64,000 nucleotides of DNA from Anticarsia gemmatalis (taxonomy: Eukaryota; Arthropoda; Insecta; Lepidoptera; Erebidae), in NCBI RefSeq assembly GCF_050436995.1, contig NC_134760.1, forward strand, positions 11,116,001-11,180,000, given 5' to 3'. The notes under the pieces were generated by a model. That model saw nothing but the letters and a program-made list of their open reading frames with translations. It did no database searches and was not told the DNA's origin. Below, piece after piece: positions 45,235 through 58,260 of this stretch. Each line of letters starts with the position of its first letter. The stretch's first letter is position 1. The position numbers were made by a program, and so were the translations under genes.

Positions 45235-45971
45235 TTTACTAATTTATCTCACTAAAACTGGTCAACATCAACAACTCCTTGTTAACTATATTTATATGAG
45301 CAAATAATTGTAAACTACATATTTGAAGCACTCGTACGGGGTGCCACACTTCACTATATAAATTTAATAGTAATATTCACAAATTCTTGCGTAAAATTAA
45401 CGAAAATCAATGAAAATTCACAATTTGATTAGCAGATTCCATCACGATCATGTTGACGTTTCAGAATTTTAGTGTAGCTATTTACCACTAGATGGCGGTA
45501 GTACAATAGAGGTGAACAACGTTTTTTTTAATAATTGACAGCTGTTCATTCGATTCAGCCTAGTCGATTAAAAGCATTCCTTTGTCATGTGTAATGAATC
45601 ATTGCCAGTTCGTGGAACAGGGGTTTAAACTTTTTTGTTTCTTTCATCAAATTGGTAACATTGTTAGAAAGATGGTTGACGGTCGTACACTTTTCTGACA
45701 AAATTTTGTAAAACTAAAACTTTTTGTTATTTTGGACGATCTAAACTTAGTGACTCATCGTCGTATGTAATTGTAAGTTGATATGATATTTATTTAAATA
45801 CTTTTGGCACGTTTGCACTTTTCCTGAAAGGCATACGCGATGAATGTGCGTTGTCACGCGTGCAATGGCTATCGACACAGATTTGACATTTTATTCTTTT
45901 TGTGTTAGTGCGGTTATTCTTACCACATGTATCTGGTTACGTATTGCAGGCGATTGCATTAAGACGTGAAA
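45235..45971. promoter_or_regulatory. Divergent intergenic region, probable bidirectional promoter
   Basis: The start codons of garz (minus) and Usp16-45 (plus) are 737 bp apart and point away from each other, so both promoters must lie here unless 5' exons are remote. A CCACTAGATGGCG at 45485-45497 matches the CTCF core CCASYAGRKGGCR. An AG at 45949-45950 (TATTGCAG) could be the acceptor of a 5' UTR intron for Usp16-45. I found no convincing TATA box. Promoter activity is inferred from geometry. Confidence 0.55.
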
Positions 45972-48900
45972 ATGGTAAAGAAAAAGAGACAGAGCGACCC
46001 TGGGGAGAATGGCGATGAATCTACTGAATCTTGCGACGAAAACGTCAAGTCCGCATGTCCTCACGTCGCTAAAGCAGTTGACCTCACACGACTGAAGAAA
46101 GCGCTGAAGACAGGAGGCTTCGAGAAGGAGTGCTCGGAGTGTAAGAAGTCGACCAAAACCGAGTTGTCTGACCCCGATTACGAGGAGGACCTCTCGTTGT
46201 GGATGTGTTTGCGCTGTGGCTCGCAGCTATGCGGCCGAACGCGGAACAAACACGCGCTGAACCACTTCAATACTCCTCACTCTGACTGCCATGCACTCAC
46301 TGCTAACACCACTACCTGGGACGTCTATTGTTACAACTGCAACAATGAAGTTACAGCTTCTAGTGCTAAAAAACTTCACGAGTGTGTGGAGTGGCTCAAG
46401 AAGCAAGCAGTGGGCGGTGGGAATGCCAAATCTCTCCCTCCAATAGAACTGCCATTTAACACTGATCCTAAAATCGAAGTACCAACAGTAGAAACTATAA
46501 TTAAGATTGACCCATTAACTAAGACAAAGGACAAATCCATGATGTACTTGCCGAGAGTGAGAGGTCTTACAAACTTAGGGAACACATGTTTCTTCAACTC
46601 TGTGATGCAATGTTTGGTGCAGACACCTTACTTGTTGCAAGTTCTTCAGGAGATGGCTGAACCTGGTGAAAGGTTTACTCTTCCTGGAGGGAAATTGAAA
46701 TTAAAGCCAGATGGTGATGAGGCTAAGGAGGTGGAACTGCCTCCTATCACAGGGCAGCTAGCAGAGTGGGGGCCGTTGACCCGAACCTTGGCTGAAACCT
46801 TGAGTGAACTTCAAGCAGGTATGTAAATTAATTATTTGATAAGCTTACAGTAGATTATTCCAATGATAACGGAACGTGAACTTGTGCTATCAGTGGTAAT
46901 TATCAGGCTGCATTATGACCATATTTTGCATTGAAAATAACAAGTGAAGCACCCTCATAGCACTGATACAAGTTATAAATAGCTTATATTGTTGATGTAC
47001 TGTCAGGTTTATTGTGTTATCAACACAACACATGTGATAGTGTGTTGAATAACAGATATTGCATAAGTTGTCATTTAGTGATAAAATATTTTAATTGTAA
47101 ATTGTACTATAACGTCATTGAAGTAATCAGTGGAATAATACTGTAAGTTATTTGATTTTAGTAAAAGTAATTTTTATGATTTTTAACTTTTACACATAAT
47201 ATAATGCAATGGGTTTAAACGTGACTGAAAAGTAAAGGTAAGGATACCATGGTTACTGCAATTCAGTCAAAATGCCATCTTAATAAATAATGTATCTTAA
47301 TCTTTAGTTTTCAATTGCGTTTAAGTTCTGATACATTATAATATTTTGTGTAACAACATTTTTGAGAGACATACCTCCTTTTTAAGACTTTTTTCAAAAG
47401 CAAATATTAAAAAATTGCAATAAAACTTAAGATAACAATCAAACAAATGCAATGATTAAACAAAAGAGGAGCAAGGTTGACTGTGCAACTGTAATTACTA
47501 ACAATGATTGCCAAACATAGTCATTTATTCAGCTGCTAGTCTGTCTTTGCTCACACAGTTATATTTCTAAAAAAGTGTATTTATACAAATCTTGCATAAA
47601 TATAAAGCAAACATTGTTATGTATATTGTTTTTAAGTCTCAAAAGTTTCATATAACTGTTTATTATGCTTTCAAAACTTTCTGTTCAGGCATTTATAAAC
47701 TAAAATAATATTTCAAAGTCTTAGACAACTTTTGAAGAAATATTTTTCTTTCATAAGCATCAAGTCAGTTATGTAGCTAGTCCTCTTTAGATACTTTCAA
47801 TTATTCTAACTTCATTTTCTTTTACAGTATATAAACTGATTAAAGAGTTATGTTGAACTAGATATTTATCCTAATATTATTAGACTCTGTCCTTTATTTA
47901 GCACCTCAAGCTAAAAGATAAAAACATAATTTCAATCCATTACCCCATAAAGGTATTTCAAAATTCAAGGATATACAAATGTACAGTTTCAAATAATGTT
48001 TAAAGTCCATAATTTACATATAAAAACGCAGCTTGATTTACCAAAATATTCTACACATCATTTCCCCAATCAAAACTGTGACTAACACTCTCAAATGCCA
48101 ACTTTCATTCACTCATAGTTCATATACCAACAGTCTATCTATACTTGTACCGAGTCACATGGTCAATAACAGTAGTAAACAAGAAACCTTATTTTCCTGT
48201 TTACAATGCCATGACACAGATTGTCTGTACAGTGAATTACATTACCAGTTAGTTGTATAATTCGGTTTTTTTTCTAATCAGCACAATTTGTTTGGTAATG
48301 TATTGTTTAAAGTAGTTAATGAGGTTTAATTATGTACACAGTGCTTTGATTTTGGTAGACTTATGTTGTTGCAATCAGATCCTATTAATAGTATTAATGC
48401 GAAAGTTAGTATGGATGTATGTATGTTTGTTACTCTTTCACGAAGACAATATTGGACAAATCTTGATGAAATTTGGAGCACTGATAGCTTACCTGTATTA
48501 ACACAGGATTATTTTTACACCGCGAAATCTTTTCTCGCGAACGGAAGAACTGTTTGATGAGTTAATGAAACCTCACGTGAATTATTTATTTAAAGTACAG
48601 TTAGATAGATCATTTGTTTACCATAGTATACTATGATACTGATAAAATACTATTTATTGTTTTCAACAAGCTTATCTCCAGAACTTGCCATCTGATTTTG
48701 AAATTTTCTTCTATTATTTTTAACCCATGATTATCCGTTTGCCAGGTAAGGGACTCCTTCCGAACGAGAGATAGGTCTTCATTTATATTATTCCTGAGAG
48801 CTATCAAGTAGATTTTCACACAAGCAATTCTGTGACGGTTAGCTAGTTATCCGCTAGTTCTATATCTCGTCATTATGAAGTTAAGTTGCGCGTGCTGTCT

Positions 48901-51900
48901 ATCAATAAACTCGAGTAACGCCGTTCCGGATACTTAGTGTATCATATGTGATGTTGTCTCCATATAACTAGTTGCCAACTGACTATAGGTTGCCTATATT
49001 TAGACAGTGACCTATTTCACGCATGTACTGCTCTGTTCAGTCTGGAGAGATTTTAAATTATTTTCAAACATTTTTAGACACTAAGTTGACAGTGATTAAA
49101 CTGTCTTATGCCTGTTAAACGTAATTAATTTGTCATATAAATCTAGACATAACAAAATAATTGATATATGTAGTATAAGTACTCGTAACCGTCGATCCTG
49201 TATGGCAAGATGTATGGATGTGAATGAAGCTAAGGAAGTTTGTTAAAGATCGTACCATGTGGCGTCCTTTAGTCTCTGCCTACTGCTATGGGAGGAAGGT
49301 GTGATTTTATGTATGTATTAGTTTGGCCTTGTATATGGATATGAGTAGGTACTCATGAATTCTTATCAACTGTTTTCAGAGCTTGGTGATAATAAAATAT
49401 TCTTTATCTTAGAGAAAATACTAACAGATCTATCTTTTGCATACCTTTCTTGTTATGTTATCTGCCTAATAGGTTATCCAATACTTATCCTTTAATCAGG
49501 ATTCGAAGTGAAACATTATCTTGATCAAATATCTTCATTTTTATGAAGGTCAATTTAGCGAGATTGTATATAGGGGTAATCTTTGAGGTAATCTAGACAT
49601 TGAATGTGTAAATAATGTAAATTACCTATAGCTAATCTATGCGGGGCACTAGTCAATATCACTTGTGATAAAATGAAATCCCCTCGCCGCGTCTGTCTGT
49701 CTGTTCACGACAAACAAAGAATAAGTACCTATAATATTCAACGGATTTCGTGCGTTCGATGCGGTTTTCACCAATAGATAAAGTCATTCCCGTGAAAAGT
49801 TTAGTGCGACATTTGTTCAGATTTTGTGTAAAATAACTATTTTACCCAGACGAGTACAAAACCTTTAAAATCACGATATTTAACAAAGGATAGAATGATT
49901 TTTGAATAAAAAAGTGATGCCCCTAATCTGCAATATTATACCCTGCACAATAAAAATCCGATAAATCACGCAATAAAATAATATGACGCGCTCTGTCTTT
50001 GTTTAACACATTTCGTCATAAGTACTGCGGAGTCTGGATATTACGTATTCAACCTTTCTAAGGACATTCCCTGCAAGGTTCCGAGGGTGACCTTCTGAAG
50101 CGACCTCCCCGGGCACAGCTATTACTAACGCGCTGTAATTTGATTTTTTATTCTTTATTACTTATTATCGGCACTTAATTTTAGCGAAACTCAGTTATTA
50201 TGCTAGATTCAGATTACTAGGCAAACTTAGTTATTATTGTAGATTGAGATTAATGTATCGAAAAAACTCTTCTGTTACTGAGTGATTGACTGACTGATGG
50301 ACAGCGCACAACCGAAAATACTGAGCGTAGAGAATTGAAATTTTGTATGAAGATTCTTTGGAATGTGTAGAGGGGCAGTAAGAACGGATTTTTTGAAGAT
50401 ACCTCTTGGAGGGAGGTGAAATTCCACGCAGCCAAAGCCGCTGGCGGAAAACTGCTAGATTATATTATAAGAAAGCTATATCTCTAAAACTACTAGGTCC
50501 ATTTAAATAAATATGTATGTATATTTTGGAAGGCTATCTACTATCTAACAATACGTTACGGTATACGGAAGCGCGAGCGAGTAATCAGTATCACCGTAAA
50601 CGAGTGTGCTACTATGGGCATAGCTTTCATAAACATAGAACATAGTGGTTATAGCGGCAACAGGAATACATCGGTGAAAATTTAAACTAAGTATAACGGT
50701 CCATTTGATGCGGTACCAACATATTATTATCACACAATTTACTTTTCTGAAAAGTCTTATCTTTGCGACTGCCTAATTTATAAGGTTGTTCACTTTTAAT
50801 TTGACCATAAATATTCCTTACGAATTTTCCAGCAAAGATATTCGTTTAGTAGTTTCTACGATACACGAGCGGCGAGAGCTAACAAATCGCTCGTTCGTTC
50901 TAAATCCGATTATAAAATGTCTTTCACGTAAAGCCCATAACCTAGTTATACATTTTAATATAAGAAACCGTATCGCAACATAGAAATCTGCCAGGGTCAC
51001 CAGCTAACCGGCCATTACTATGTACATTTCATATATAATTCATACAGTAACAGTACTTCTCCCAAGCCGATACATTTTATATAGCTTTCGTACATATTTA
51101 TGATACAGATTCCTCTTCTATTTGACGAGTAAACAATAAATTATTCAATGTATATTTTTATCGCGAAGATTTAGGTTATTTCCTACGAATACGTGCTTAT
51201 TTGTGAATACCAATCATATCGCGGCGTATATAAAACAAAGTGCGTCTTTATATCTTTCTAAATGCATTTAACAAAAGATTTTCTATTGAACTGAGTCATT
51301 AATTAGGAAGCTTCAGGCGTACTTATAATCTAAAAACAAACATTAAATCACGCCTTTGTCTCATAGGGGTGGGTAGGCAGAGACCAGAGAAGGCCACTTG
51401 GTGCGACACATACTTCCCTTTCTTCATTCACATCCATTCATCACATAGAACTAAGCAATAGATAATAATTAAATGGCGCTGTGACAGGGTTCAAGGTTCA
51501 TGCGGAATTGCAGATCAATGTCCGTCGGCTAGCAATGACATACACTTCCAATATACTTAGAATTGTAGCTTTGATTCCTTTTCAAAGTAGTTGTATTAAT
51601 CATGGAAAATATTTTGTATTTTAATTTGTTATTATAATACATTTTTTGAGAGCATACCGAGTCCCGAACCCGCATTTGGCCAGCGTGGTGGACTCAAGGC
51701 CTAATCTTACCCTCGTTAAAAATACCCTTGCCCAGCAGTGAGACTGTAATTGGATATAAAAAATACCGGCCTTATAAATCGTCAATCCAAACATAAATTT
51801 CGCACTATTTCCTACTTCCATTTACATGGTCGATAACTTTAACAAAATGCATGTTCATTACGCCTTCCGTAACATATTTATCGTGTCATAACACAAACAT

Positions 51901-54900
51901 GCAAGCGATGCATCGCATGCATTCTTTATTATGATTTGTTATATGGTATCGGTGTTACGACCGTAGGTAGAGATTCCATCTATGGCTGGAAAATTGAGAC
52001 ACTGCCTCTTTTGCAAGTGATAATGAATCGACACGGGTTCAAATATCGGCTTGCGAAAAACTTATCTTCTAGATTTTTATAAGTTGCTCGTGCCCCCACT
52101 GTCCTTTAAAGCCGTTAAGTTTACTAAAATAAACACGTTGTTTACTAAAATACGAGGTTTTATTGACTATCTTATACCCACTGCTGCAAATGCATCGTAA
52201 CATTTATCTATATCCAAACTAATCCAAATTTTAATGCTTTATACTTATTTGACCTAAAAAACGAGCAAAGACACAAACTTACATTCACAGTGAAAAGATA
52301 CCCTCTCGTGGTCTTGACAGAAGCATCAAAATTAAAACAGTCTCAATAATAATAATAATGCTTCATCAATCCACATGCTTTTAATTTTTTTGTTCTAAGA
52401 AACGAGAGGAGAAACAAACTTACATTCATAGTAAATGCAGTCGGGGGATCTGAACAATATCATCAAATACAGGACAGTCTCAATAATATCACACTACACG
52501 GCCACAGTTCATAGCCCTGACTTAACGTTTTCACGTTGCATAAATACACGTAATCGTAAATATCGTAAACATTTGCCGTGTGCCCTTGTGGTTATGTTTG
52601 CGCAACGGATGCACTCTTTGTTTCGATGAACTTTTATTTTACTTGAACTTTCGCCTTTACGACCTCTTAAAGACAAGGTTACTGCGGTAATCATTGGGAT
52701 AGATGTGGTCTATGATCCGTTGGGGGTTTGGCTGTTAACTTAAACAACTTTAGTCAATACTTCTTTAACCCCCGGTTTCTGAGATACATTTAGCGGTAGT
52801 TTATCATTTCATTAGCGTTTAAACTCATTTAAAAAAACGCCATTGAATAGATAAACTACCGTTAAATGTACTCAGAAACTGGGTGTGAGTTAATTATACT
52901 CATAATTTTCGCAATGATCTTTTCATTGAATCTCTATGCCCTATAATAGTTTGAGTAACTTTTTGAATACGATTCTGCCATTTTACGATATTATCATTTC
53001 CGATTTTTTTATGTAATTTTCTCTCTTTAAATCTGTCAAAAATCATATAACTTGATTAAAGTTAATCTGCTCCTATAAAATGTATTTAGTAAGTATATAG
53101 GTGAGTTTGGCTAAAGCATATAAGCAAATTTTAATATTTTAAACTGAATGTTCTAGGCGAAGGCGGCGTGCACAACCCGCGCAAGTTGCTCTCGGCACTA
53201 GTGAACAAGCTACCACAGTTCGGCGGCGGAGACCAGCACGATGCTCACGAACTGCTCCGACATTTCCTTGAAGCTGTCAGGTATGAATTAACCAGAGATA
53301 ACACATTTTAATTACCCTTTGTATTCTAGAGTGTATAAGTGAGTCCTGTTATGCAAATAAAAGTAAGATAAATGTAGAATGTTCTTAAAACAAATGATTT
53401 GCCTCTAACCCCTTCTTTCTGAGGTACATTTAGCGACAGTTTATCTATTCAATAGCGTTTTTTTTATGTGAGTTATTGAATAGATAAACTACCGCTAAAT
53501 GTACACCAGAAACTGGGGGCGCGATATTTCCAAAGGAAATTAGTTTCTGATGAATAAATAATTGAATTATACTTCATTAAAGAATTAAAAAACACTCAAC
53601 CACATTGCACCTCTCAAGATAATAGAGTAAAGTATAGTGAAGTATTAAAACCTCACTCACTAGTACCAATACTATCTACACATTGACAACCCAATAAACT
53701 ATATCACTCTGCATACATTTACGACATTAAACAACAATAACTTTATATGTACAAGCTTATCAGAGTGAACTAGCACAATAACCTAACAGTACCGTGGTGT
53801 GTTAGGTCAGAAGATCTCAGGCGCTATCAGTCGGTCATACTGAGCAGTTTGGGGATGAGCTCCAAGGTGGACCCCGCGAAGGTCGACGGCGAAGTCAAGC
53901 AGAAGGTCAAGTTCTATGGACAGCAAGCTTCTGATACTATGCTAAGGCCGGAACAGGTTGGTAACAATTTAAGCATCGATTCAATTCTTAAAATGCGTTG
54001 TGTATTATCGATCGCATCTCGTTAGATCTAAGAAATATATTAACACCTTCAACATTACACATTTAACTGACGTTGCGTTCATGCGAAGAACGTACATAAC
54101 AAGGCATGCCCGACGCATCTTCCGTCAGCTATATACATACAGTTATACATAATATCATGTCTGTTATCCCTTACAACCGGGATTGTTACAAATTTCGAGC
54201 CATTATCGAGAAATAGTAGAGGCATTCTGATGTATTTCTGAATTTTGACAGCCAGGGGAGTACGACATGGGGAGGGGGTCTTGTTTGATCTGTGGGCCCC
54301 CTCCCTTTAATAAGTTGTGAATCAACCTATGTTCCTATCTTTTTAACAGGCTCTTGAAGTAAAGTTCATTATAAAGGATGGTGTGAAATCGATCGCGATA
54401 GAACTGTCTAATCGATTTGGAAACATTTTTTTGTTGTGGTTTTCAATTAAAAATGCAACACATGTTCCACACTCGATATCTGATCGGAATGATCAATTTG
54501 TGCGATTTCGTATTTCCTCACTTTCATTAGAATTACAAGAAACTTTCACTCTTTGGAACGCCGTAATCGTTTTTATATATTCATATTAAAATAAGTATTA
54601 TGAAAAAAATAATCGTGATAAAACCTTGCATGCCTAAAACACTTATTAAAGGAATGCATTATCCCATATCTGTACTAACCACCGGATTCTGAGGTACATT
54701 TAGCGGTAGTTTATCTATTCAATAGCGTTTTCTTATATGTGTTTAAACGCTATTGAATAGATAAACTACCGTTAAATGTACCTCAGAAACCGGGGGTAAG
54801 TCAGTGTGGTGGATTCAATACTTATCCTAGCTTATTTCTCGAGGAGACCCATACCAAGCCGTGGAACAAAATCAATTTATTTATTACTGACTACTTTCAG

Positions 54901-57900
54901 CTAATTTGTCTGCGATAAAAAAATGCCGGGACAACAAGTTTATGAATAACAAACAACCATTAAAAAGCCAACCTTTCACGTTTATAATATCAATACATTG
55001 ACTTCTCAGGTGTTCCGCGGTTTCCTAGTATCAACCCTCGAGTGTCAAGAGTGCCTGCATCAGTCAGACCGCGCGGAGTACTTCCTCGATCTATCCCTGC
55101 CCGTAGCCGCCAGTCGGCCGCAGCCGCCCGCCGTAGTACGACGAAAAACACCCAACGGTATGTGTATGTACATGCGACTTGTGGATTGTTCTTGATGTAA
55201 TGAAATTTATATATGTATGGGAAGAATGGTATAAGTATAGCGAATTTGAAATGTATGAGGTTCGTTGATAGTTTTACAACTGTTTACACACTTAATAGAA
55301 TCGTATTATACAATAATAGACATTGTAAACAATGTACATAAAAATTAATATATAAAATAGTGGTTAAAAGAAGTATCTTATGTAAGGTTCTAATCAAGAA
55401 GACAGTATAGTGTTAAAGTAACAGTAAAAAAATCTCATTCAAGTAATAAGATTGAGAACTAGTTTGACAGTGTAATAAAAAAGTGTCAGATATCCTATCT
55501 GCTATATAAAGTGACAGCAATTCCGTCGGGTAAGCTATCTGGAGAATATTTAAAAGTGGTGAAACCGCTGAGTTAAATTTCTTGCACTAGCAAGTAACAA
55601 TATAATAATAATTATATTGTGAGTAATTAAAGTTGCCTTATCTCTTCTGTATGTATATTTCATTATATCGAGAACGAAACACGCTGTAGTCGTTTATGTG
55701 TAAGCTTATGTGTTGTGTTTGTGTGTAGTTTAACTAAATATTATTATTTTTCCTTCGACTTGTTAGGAAGAGGAGTTATAATGTTGTTTCAACAACTTTA
55801 CCCATTGCCAAGTACTAAGTTAAATCATATTAACTTATGAAACGAAATAAAGCAAAACCTGAAAAGCAATTAGAATAGCGACTAAAATGGGTACCATAAA
55901 ACGTGACACAGTCTATAAATAATTTTATAGCCTGTGAATAATTCTCTTGAATTAGCTTAGGCGAAAATTCTTCATACTGCCTGCTTTAGAAATATATTGA
56001 AAAGAAACAAGCATTTAGCCTAAGACGGCACAGTTATACCAATATTTTATTCAAGACTTTCAGACTACAGTCATTTTTAAATTAGACGTTGCGTAAAGAA
56101 AAGCTTCCGTCGTATTATTAGATTATTATTTAGTTAACGATGTGTGCCCCGCCCCGCCCTGCGTGCACGTACAGTGGTACATATTGTACGTGCACTAGTC
56201 GCATGCGCCCCGCTTGTGTCCGTAACATCTCGATGTGTAGTCACTAAGGCATGTATTGACCTGAGAACATATTTTCAGAAGAGAATATGTACAATACACA
56301 AGAGGACAACAAACCTTCCAAACACCAACTGAAGAAGGAGCGGATGGCTGCGCGCAAGGCCGCTAGGAAAAACAAAGGTGGTACTTTGTAGCACGTCTAT
56401 GTGTTTATTATATACCTACCGAACGCTTCAGTGTACTCGTCTCGTGTTAGTCACTTGCTGTCAGTCTAGGACCCGTTTTACTATTTGTGTTAGTCCATGT
56501 ACTCGTTTTGTAATAGCTTAGTAACTGTAGTAGGCGAGATCGCCTGCCGTTTCCTGTTTAATATATTTATTCGTAAAACAAACAGACAGGAAAGTATCGT
56601 CGGACGATATCGCGCAGGTGATAATGTGTTCGCGTTGTTTGCAGGCAACTCGACGTCGAAGGAGGAGCCGGCGGCGAGCGGGGCGGGCGCGGCGGGCGCG
56701 GCCAACGGCGCCAAGTCGGACGGCAAGTCGTCGTCGTCGGTGTCGGACGCCGACGTGGAGGACAACCTGGAGGACGCGCCGCGCGCCGTGTCCGTGGCCA
56801 CGCAGGCCGTGCCGCACACCGCCGCCAACTTCGCCGCCTACCACATGGAGTCCGGCTACAACTCCGAGAAGGTCATCAGCTCCGACTCCATCCGCACCAG
56901 CCCCGTGGACATGGACAAGGAGAAGAGCGACGCCGCGCCCGAGCGCCGCGACAAGGACAAGGCCGAGTTCGCCGACTCCGCCACCTCCACCTCGGCCGTG
57001 CCGCTCGACTACAAGCCGCTCATCTCGCTCGAGAACCTCTCCAACCCCGACTCGGGCGTCGCCAGCCCGGAGGCCACCAAGCACAACTCCACCGAGACCG
57101 TCGACAACGTGGACTCCCCCACTAACGGCAAGGAGCTCGGCAGTCACAGCTCCCTCTCGAGCGAGATCAACCTGGACCTGTCGAGTCCGCAACACAACAA
57201 GCTTTCACCCAAGACCGAGTTCGAGAGGCCCGTGTCGAGGATATCCTTCGTGCCCGAGTACTCCAACGAGGTTGTCTCACGAGGAATCAGCGTACAGGGC
57301 TGCAAGAGTCTGCTGGAGCACAGCGGGGAAAGCAGCTACGAGTCTCTACCCGAGAGCAAGACCCTCAATGACCTCAATAATCACTTGGACAAACTCAAGC
57401 TGTACATGGATGACTCCAAGACTAAGAAGCCTGCTCTACCGTCGCCAGTCGCGGCGGAGAGTCCGGCCGACCCACCACCGCCGGCGCCGAAGCCTAAAGT
57501 CAACAACATTGAAGCCGAGAAGAGCCAGAGAGACTTCCTGCCGTACTCGCGCCAAAGTCCACTGTCACCGCGCTACGTGTGTGACGAGGACGAGTGCAGC
57601 ATACAGTCGTGCCTCAGCCAGTTCACCGCACTGGAACTGCTCACCGGCAACAACAAAGTTGGCTGCGAAACTTGCACTGAACGTATCAACGGCAAGGACG
57701 GAAAGACAGTTTACACCAATGCTACTAAACGGTTCCTAGTGTCGAGTCCGCCTGCTATCCTCATCCTACACTTGAAGAGGTTCCAGATCGGACCGCGGTG
57801 CATGTTCAGAAAGATGTCGAAGCACGTGGATTTCCCCACCATACTGGACCTGGCTCCGTTCTGCGCCATGGACAAGGTGCGCAAGTTGCCCAACGTGATG

Positions 57901-58260
57901 AAGGGGCAGAACGAGCTGCTGTACTCGCTGTACGGGATCGTGGAGCACTCGGGCGGCATGCACGGCGGGCACTACGTGGCCTACGTGAAGGTGCGCGGGC
58001 CGGTGCGCGCCGGCGACCCGCGCTGGTGGTTCCTGCCCAAGAGCGGCAACGCCACGCTGGCGGCGGCCGGCAGCGGCGACAACGAGCACGAGTCGGACTC
58101 GGACCTGTCGGGCTACGAGTCGGGCGAGGGCCCGGCGCCCGCGGCCGAGGCGCCGCCCGGCAAGTGGTACTACGTGTCGGACAGCATGGTGTCCGAGGTC
58201 AGCGAGGACAAGGTGCTCCGGGCGCAGGCCTACCTCCTGTTCTACGAGAGGATCTTATAA
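45972..58260 (+). CDS. Usp16-45: Usp16/45-type ubiquitin carboxyl-terminal hydrolase, 6 exons
   Basis: This is a cysteine-protease deubiquitinase of the USP16/USP45 group; USP16 removes ubiquitin from histone H2A and ribosomal proteins. Exons are 45972-46818, 53157-53280, 53806-53956, 55010-55157, 56279-56377 and 56645-58260. They sum to 2985 nt (994 aa) with consistent phases. Residues about 29-145 form a ZnF-UBP domain (CPH, ECSEC, MCLRC, then the HALNHF region and CYNC). The catalytic Cys box is GLTNLGNTCFFN (C206), the QDAHE-like box is GGGDQHDAHELL in exon 2, and the His box is HSGGMHGGHYVAYV (catalytic His about residue 899). ECQEC and CETC are likely zinc-binding finger pairs. Exon 5 is a Lys/Arg-rich insert as in USP16. 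Exon 6 adds a long low-complexity insert and ends with the family-typical AYLLFYERIL. Start context is GAAAATGG. The USP16/45 fit is strong; orthology to fly Usp16-45 is inferred. Confidence 0.94.
49195..49320 (+). repeat. Dispersed repeat, inverted relative to 3785 and 51355
   Basis: CGATCCTGTATGGCAAGATG, GGATGTGAATGAAG and CTATGGGAGG blocks correspond in reverse complement to blocks at 3785-3955 and 51355-51445. Class unknown. Confidence 0.5.
51355..51445 (-). repeat. Dispersed repeat fragment
   Basis: It shares GGCAGAGACCAGAGAAGGCC-like and TTCATTCACATCCATTCATC-like blocks with 3785-3955 in the same orientation. It is short and lacks clear ends. Confidence 0.45.
51653..51740 (+). repeat. 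SINE fragment of the 40325 family
   Basis: It contains CCAGCGTGGTGGACTCAAGG and a CCTTGCCCAGCAGTGAGAC-like end shared with 1640-1795. It lacks the tRNA head. Confidence 0.6.
52768..52886. mobile_element. Foldback MITE copy 1 (near-palindrome)
   Basis: The left arm CCCCCGGTTTCTGAGATACA continues into TTTAGCGGTAGTTTATC, and the right arm mirrors it (GATAAACTACCGTTAAATGT then CTCAGAAACTGGG) around a short AT-rich loop. Arms are about 50 bp. Related copies lie at 53408-53520 and 54678-54797, all in Usp16-45 introns. It has no coding capacity. Confidence 0.82.
53408..53520. mobile_element. Foldback MITE copy 2
   Basis: It has the same design as 52768-52886: TTTCTGAGGTACATTTAGCG, then a loop, then CGCTAAATGTACACCAGAAA. 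It lies in Usp16-45 intron 2, between exons 2 and 3. Substitutions between arms and between copies suggest independent decay. Confidence 0.82.
54600..54860 (+). repeat. SINE of the 40325 family split by a foldback element
   Basis: AAAACCTTGCATGCC before, and CAGTGTGGTGGATTCAA after, the foldback element at 54678-54797 correspond to consecutive parts of the SINE family seen at 1640-1795. The SINE appears to have been interrupted by the later insertion. Confidence 0.55.
54678..54797. mobile_element. Foldback MITE copy 3, best preserved
   Basis: The arms TCTGAGGTACATTTAGCGGT and AGTTTATCTATTCAATAGCG are mirrored almost exactly by CGCTATTGAATAGATAAACT and ACCGTTAAATGTACCTCAGA around a short loop. 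TAA occurs on both sides and may be a target duplication. It lies in Usp16-45 intron 3. Confidence 0.85.
55158..56278 (+). other. Usp16-45: Usp16-45 intron 4
   Basis: AT-rich intron of 1.1 kb with no element that I can delimit. A short GC-rich stretch near 56140-56220 has no recognisable coding pattern. Confidence 0.5.

Larger units (their letters stand above)
46819..53156 (+). other. Usp16-45: Usp16-45 intron 1, 6.3 kb, repeat-rich
   Basis: The intron is AT-rich with no supported internal gene. It contains repeat relics near 48390-48560, 48720-48780, 49195-49320, 49680-49900, 50250-50460, 51355-51445 and 51653-51740, plus the foldback element at 52768-52886. Short open frames here lack any recognisable domain. 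Confidence 0.6.

Noticed and set aside
53813..53956. Alternative acceptor for Usp16-45 exon 3 at GTCAG
   Set aside because: Using this AG shifts the frame, whereas the acceptor GTGTTAG ending at 53805 continues the conserved reading frame.
56497..56644. Extension of Usp16-45 exon 6 upstream through intron 5
   Set aside because: The frame is open from 56497, but reading on from exon 5 meets TAG soon after its donor, and the acceptor TTTGCAG at 56638-56644 gives the correct phase.
56618..57739. Arg/Thr/Pro-rich 373-aa frame overlapping Usp16-45 exon 6
   Set aside because: Shadow frame of a GC-rich exon; the USP frame contains the conserved His box and C-terminus.
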